Assembly: GCA_003649445.1 (NCBI GenBank)
Contig: QMRV01000125.1
Coordinates: 1 to 5,656, forward strand
DNA: 5,656 nucleotides
DNA from: Thermoprotei archaeon
GTDB lineage: Archaea; Thermoproteota; Thermoprotei; Thermofilales; B15-G2
Reading direction: 5' to 3'
Below, piece by piece: positions 4,740 through 5,656 of the stretch (its first letter is position 1; each line of letters starts with the position of its first letter). The position numbers and the translations under genes were made by a program. A model generated the notes under the pieces. The model saw only the letters and a program-made list of their open reading frames with translations. It was not told the origin of the DNA and did no database searches.

Positions 4740-5482
4740 TTACTTTGATGCCCTAGTTTTCCTTATAATGAGCAATAGTGCACATAAAATGATTATAGCT
4801 AATGCCGCGATAATAGCATATGTTAAAAAAGTAGGCTCTGTTCTCCATTTAGCTACTATGGCCATAGAGCCGCTTACCTTTATTTTAGCGACTAAAGATT
4901 AAGTGCCTTCTCTCATCGTATCATTCAGCGAAAACATGGCACAAAAAAGTCTCTTCGGCGATAGTATCTTTTATCCTATAACTACAATTAATCCTTCCTT
5001 ATTTTAATCAGAGCCTTCAGTACCAGAGTACTTTGAAACAATTTCAACGCGATATTTCTTACTCCATAGAGCTTCTACTACCGTAGGCTTAGTTACTGTA
5101 AAACTATTGTTTTTTAGTAGAAACAATAGTTCCCCCAATAGCCCATCCACGGAACGATGCTTTAATGCAGTTACCTACTGTAATATTTTCTTTTCAACAG
5201 ATACTTCTGCTATAAAGTTTTCATCATACCAGCTAGTACTTTTTACAACATCATACTCTGATTTCACGTAAACATAATTACTGCTTTTCCACTTTGCGTA
5301 AATAGTGTCTAGCTTTAAAATTGTCACATTAATGCACGCACTTCTAAAAAGCAGGTTTCTTCAACTATTGTACTCTCCTAGAAAATGCATTGAGCCTCAT
5401 TACTTAAATACACCACTACGGCTTCACCTTCCTTAGCATAGTCAGTAAGTTTCACTGATATAACTTCGCTGACTACACACCT
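4740..5482 (-). pseudogene. Decayed surface protein with InlB-B-like repeats and C-terminal membrane anchor
   Basis: Read on the minus strand, coherent protein continues across several breaks. Segment 1 (5482-5327) contains VKLTDYAKEGEAVVVYLSN, a TAG at 5380-5378, then STIVEET and LEVRA. A shift near 5330 leads to segment 2 (5330-5188): VTILKLDTIYAKW, YVYVKSEYD, SWYDENFIAEVSV. A one-base deletion leads to segment 3 (5187-5113): ITVGNC, FRGWAIGG. A one-base gain in an A-run leads back to segment 4 (5111-4740): FTVTKPTVVEALW, YRVEIVSKYSG, with TAA at 5006-5004, 4973-4971 and 4901-4899, then AIVAKWRTEP, a transmembrane helix and RKTRASK before the stop. The pattern GW...V.A.W..-Y.V.V.S.Y...WY..G repeats and resembles divergent InlB B-repeats of archaeal surface proteins. 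The product would have been exported and anchored by its C-terminus. The 5' end is missing. The number of lesions argues against sequencing error. Confidence 0.75.
5102..5131. repeat. Perfect 11-bp inverted repeat inside the pseudogene
   Basis: AACTATTGTTT and AAACAATAGTT are exact reverse complements separated by 8 bases (TTTAGTAG). The loop and right arm on the minus strand include a run of six A (5115-5110). One extra A in this run explains the return of the reading frame to that of the C-terminal segment. The repeat may be chance within AT-rich sequence or a hairpin that promoted slippage. Confidence 0.5.
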
Positions 5483-5572
5483 CTAGTAATATTCCAGGTA
5501 GCAATCATAGCCCTATGCATAGGAGCAGTCTACTTCATCAAACGAAAATATTCACATAAAGCAAATAAATAA
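5459..5572 (+). pseudogene. C-terminal membrane-anchor fragment of a truncated plus-strand gene
   Basis: After a TGA at 5456-5458, this frame encodes 37 residues and a stop: ADYTPLVIF, a hydrophobic helix (VAIIALCIGAVYF), then a basic tail (IKRKYSHKANK). A single helix followed by a positive tail is the usual end of an archaeal membrane-anchored surface protein or of a multispan membrane protein. The frame has no start codon and no recognisable protein upstream, where the sequence instead reads as the minus-strand pseudogene. Its codons often end in C or A (GTC TAC TTC ATC), like those of the site-2-protease gene. It overlaps the truncated 5' end of the pseudogene by a few codons, which marks a likely breakpoint. 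Confidence 0.55.
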
Positions 5573-5585
5573 CAATTTATCACTA

Positions 5586-5599
5586 GCTAAAAATTTAGC
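5586..5599 (+). terminator. Hairpin and T-rich stretch after the plus-strand fragment
   Basis: GCTAAA-AA-TTTAGC is a perfect 6-bp inverted repeat 13 bases after the fragment's stop. It is followed by a T-rich stretch (CTTTTAATATTATTTAATA, 5607-5625). It may be the surviving terminator of the truncated gene. Nothing else is recognisable from 5573 to the end of the window at 5656. Confidence 0.3.
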
Positions 5600-5656
5600 C
5601 TCAATACTTTTAATATTATTTAATACATTGAGAATACTAAGGCATTAGTTTATCTA

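Noticed and set aside
5512..5523. 12-bp palindrome CCTATGCATAGG
   Set aside because: It lies inside the membrane-anchor fragment, is not near any promoter, and may be chance.
5600..5632. Inverted repeat CTCAAT ... ATTGAG
   Set aside because: It has only 6-bp arms with a 21-base AT-rich spacer, which is expected by chance in such sequence.
4719..5656. Search for an insertion sequence, CRISPR array, tRNA or other RNA gene in the non-coding end
   Set aside because: No transposase remnant, terminal repeats, spaced direct repeats or cloverleaf were seen. Most of the stretch is explained by the two gene remnants.

Overview
The window looks like a piece of an AT-rich thermophilic archaeal chromosome, most likely Thermoproteota (Crenarchaeota). 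The reasons are: heavy use of AGA/AGG and ATA codons; frequent GTG starts; genes with TATA-like boxes about 25-30 bases before the start and little or no leader; and protein families common in that group, namely small zinc-ribbon proteins, an AN1-finger/site-2-protease fusion, and surface proteins with a C-terminal membrane anchor. No RNA gene, CRISPR array or insertion sequence was recognised.

Layout. Positions 1-249 (+) hold the 3' end of a zinc-ribbon gene that starts before the window. Positions 306-1199 (+) encode a zinc-dependent TIM-barrel protein of the endonuclease IV / sugar-phosphate isomerase superfamily. It meets tail to tail, with its stop codon overlapping, a minus-strand YbjQ (UPF0145) protein with a C-terminal zinc ribbon (1194-1664). 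That gene has its own TATA-like box and a 7-4-7 inverted repeat at its presumed transcription start. Upstream of it on the same strand is an unrecognised five-helix membrane protein (1739-2800).

Divergent from the membrane protein is a cytosolic gluzincin-type metallopeptidase resembling DUF5700 (2896-3876). It is followed after 50 bases by an intramembrane site-2 protease carrying an N-terminal AN1 zinc finger (3927-4718). The finger is intact, but its reading frame has no ATG, GTG or TTG start. The best-placed initiator is an ACG six bases after a GGGGG Shine-Dalgarno element.

The last 940 bases hold no intact gene. Reading the minus strand through several stops and frameshifts recovers a decayed surface protein with InlB-B-like repeat domains and a C-terminal membrane anchor (4740-5482). 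Its truncated 5' end abuts a plus-strand fragment that is another C-terminal membrane anchor (5459-5572). This looks like a deletion or rearrangement scar.

How the genes may work together: five of the six genes encode likely zinc proteins, and the right half pairs a soluble metalloprotease with an intramembrane protease beside a divergent membrane protein. A membrane-proteolysis module is a reasonable but unproven reading.
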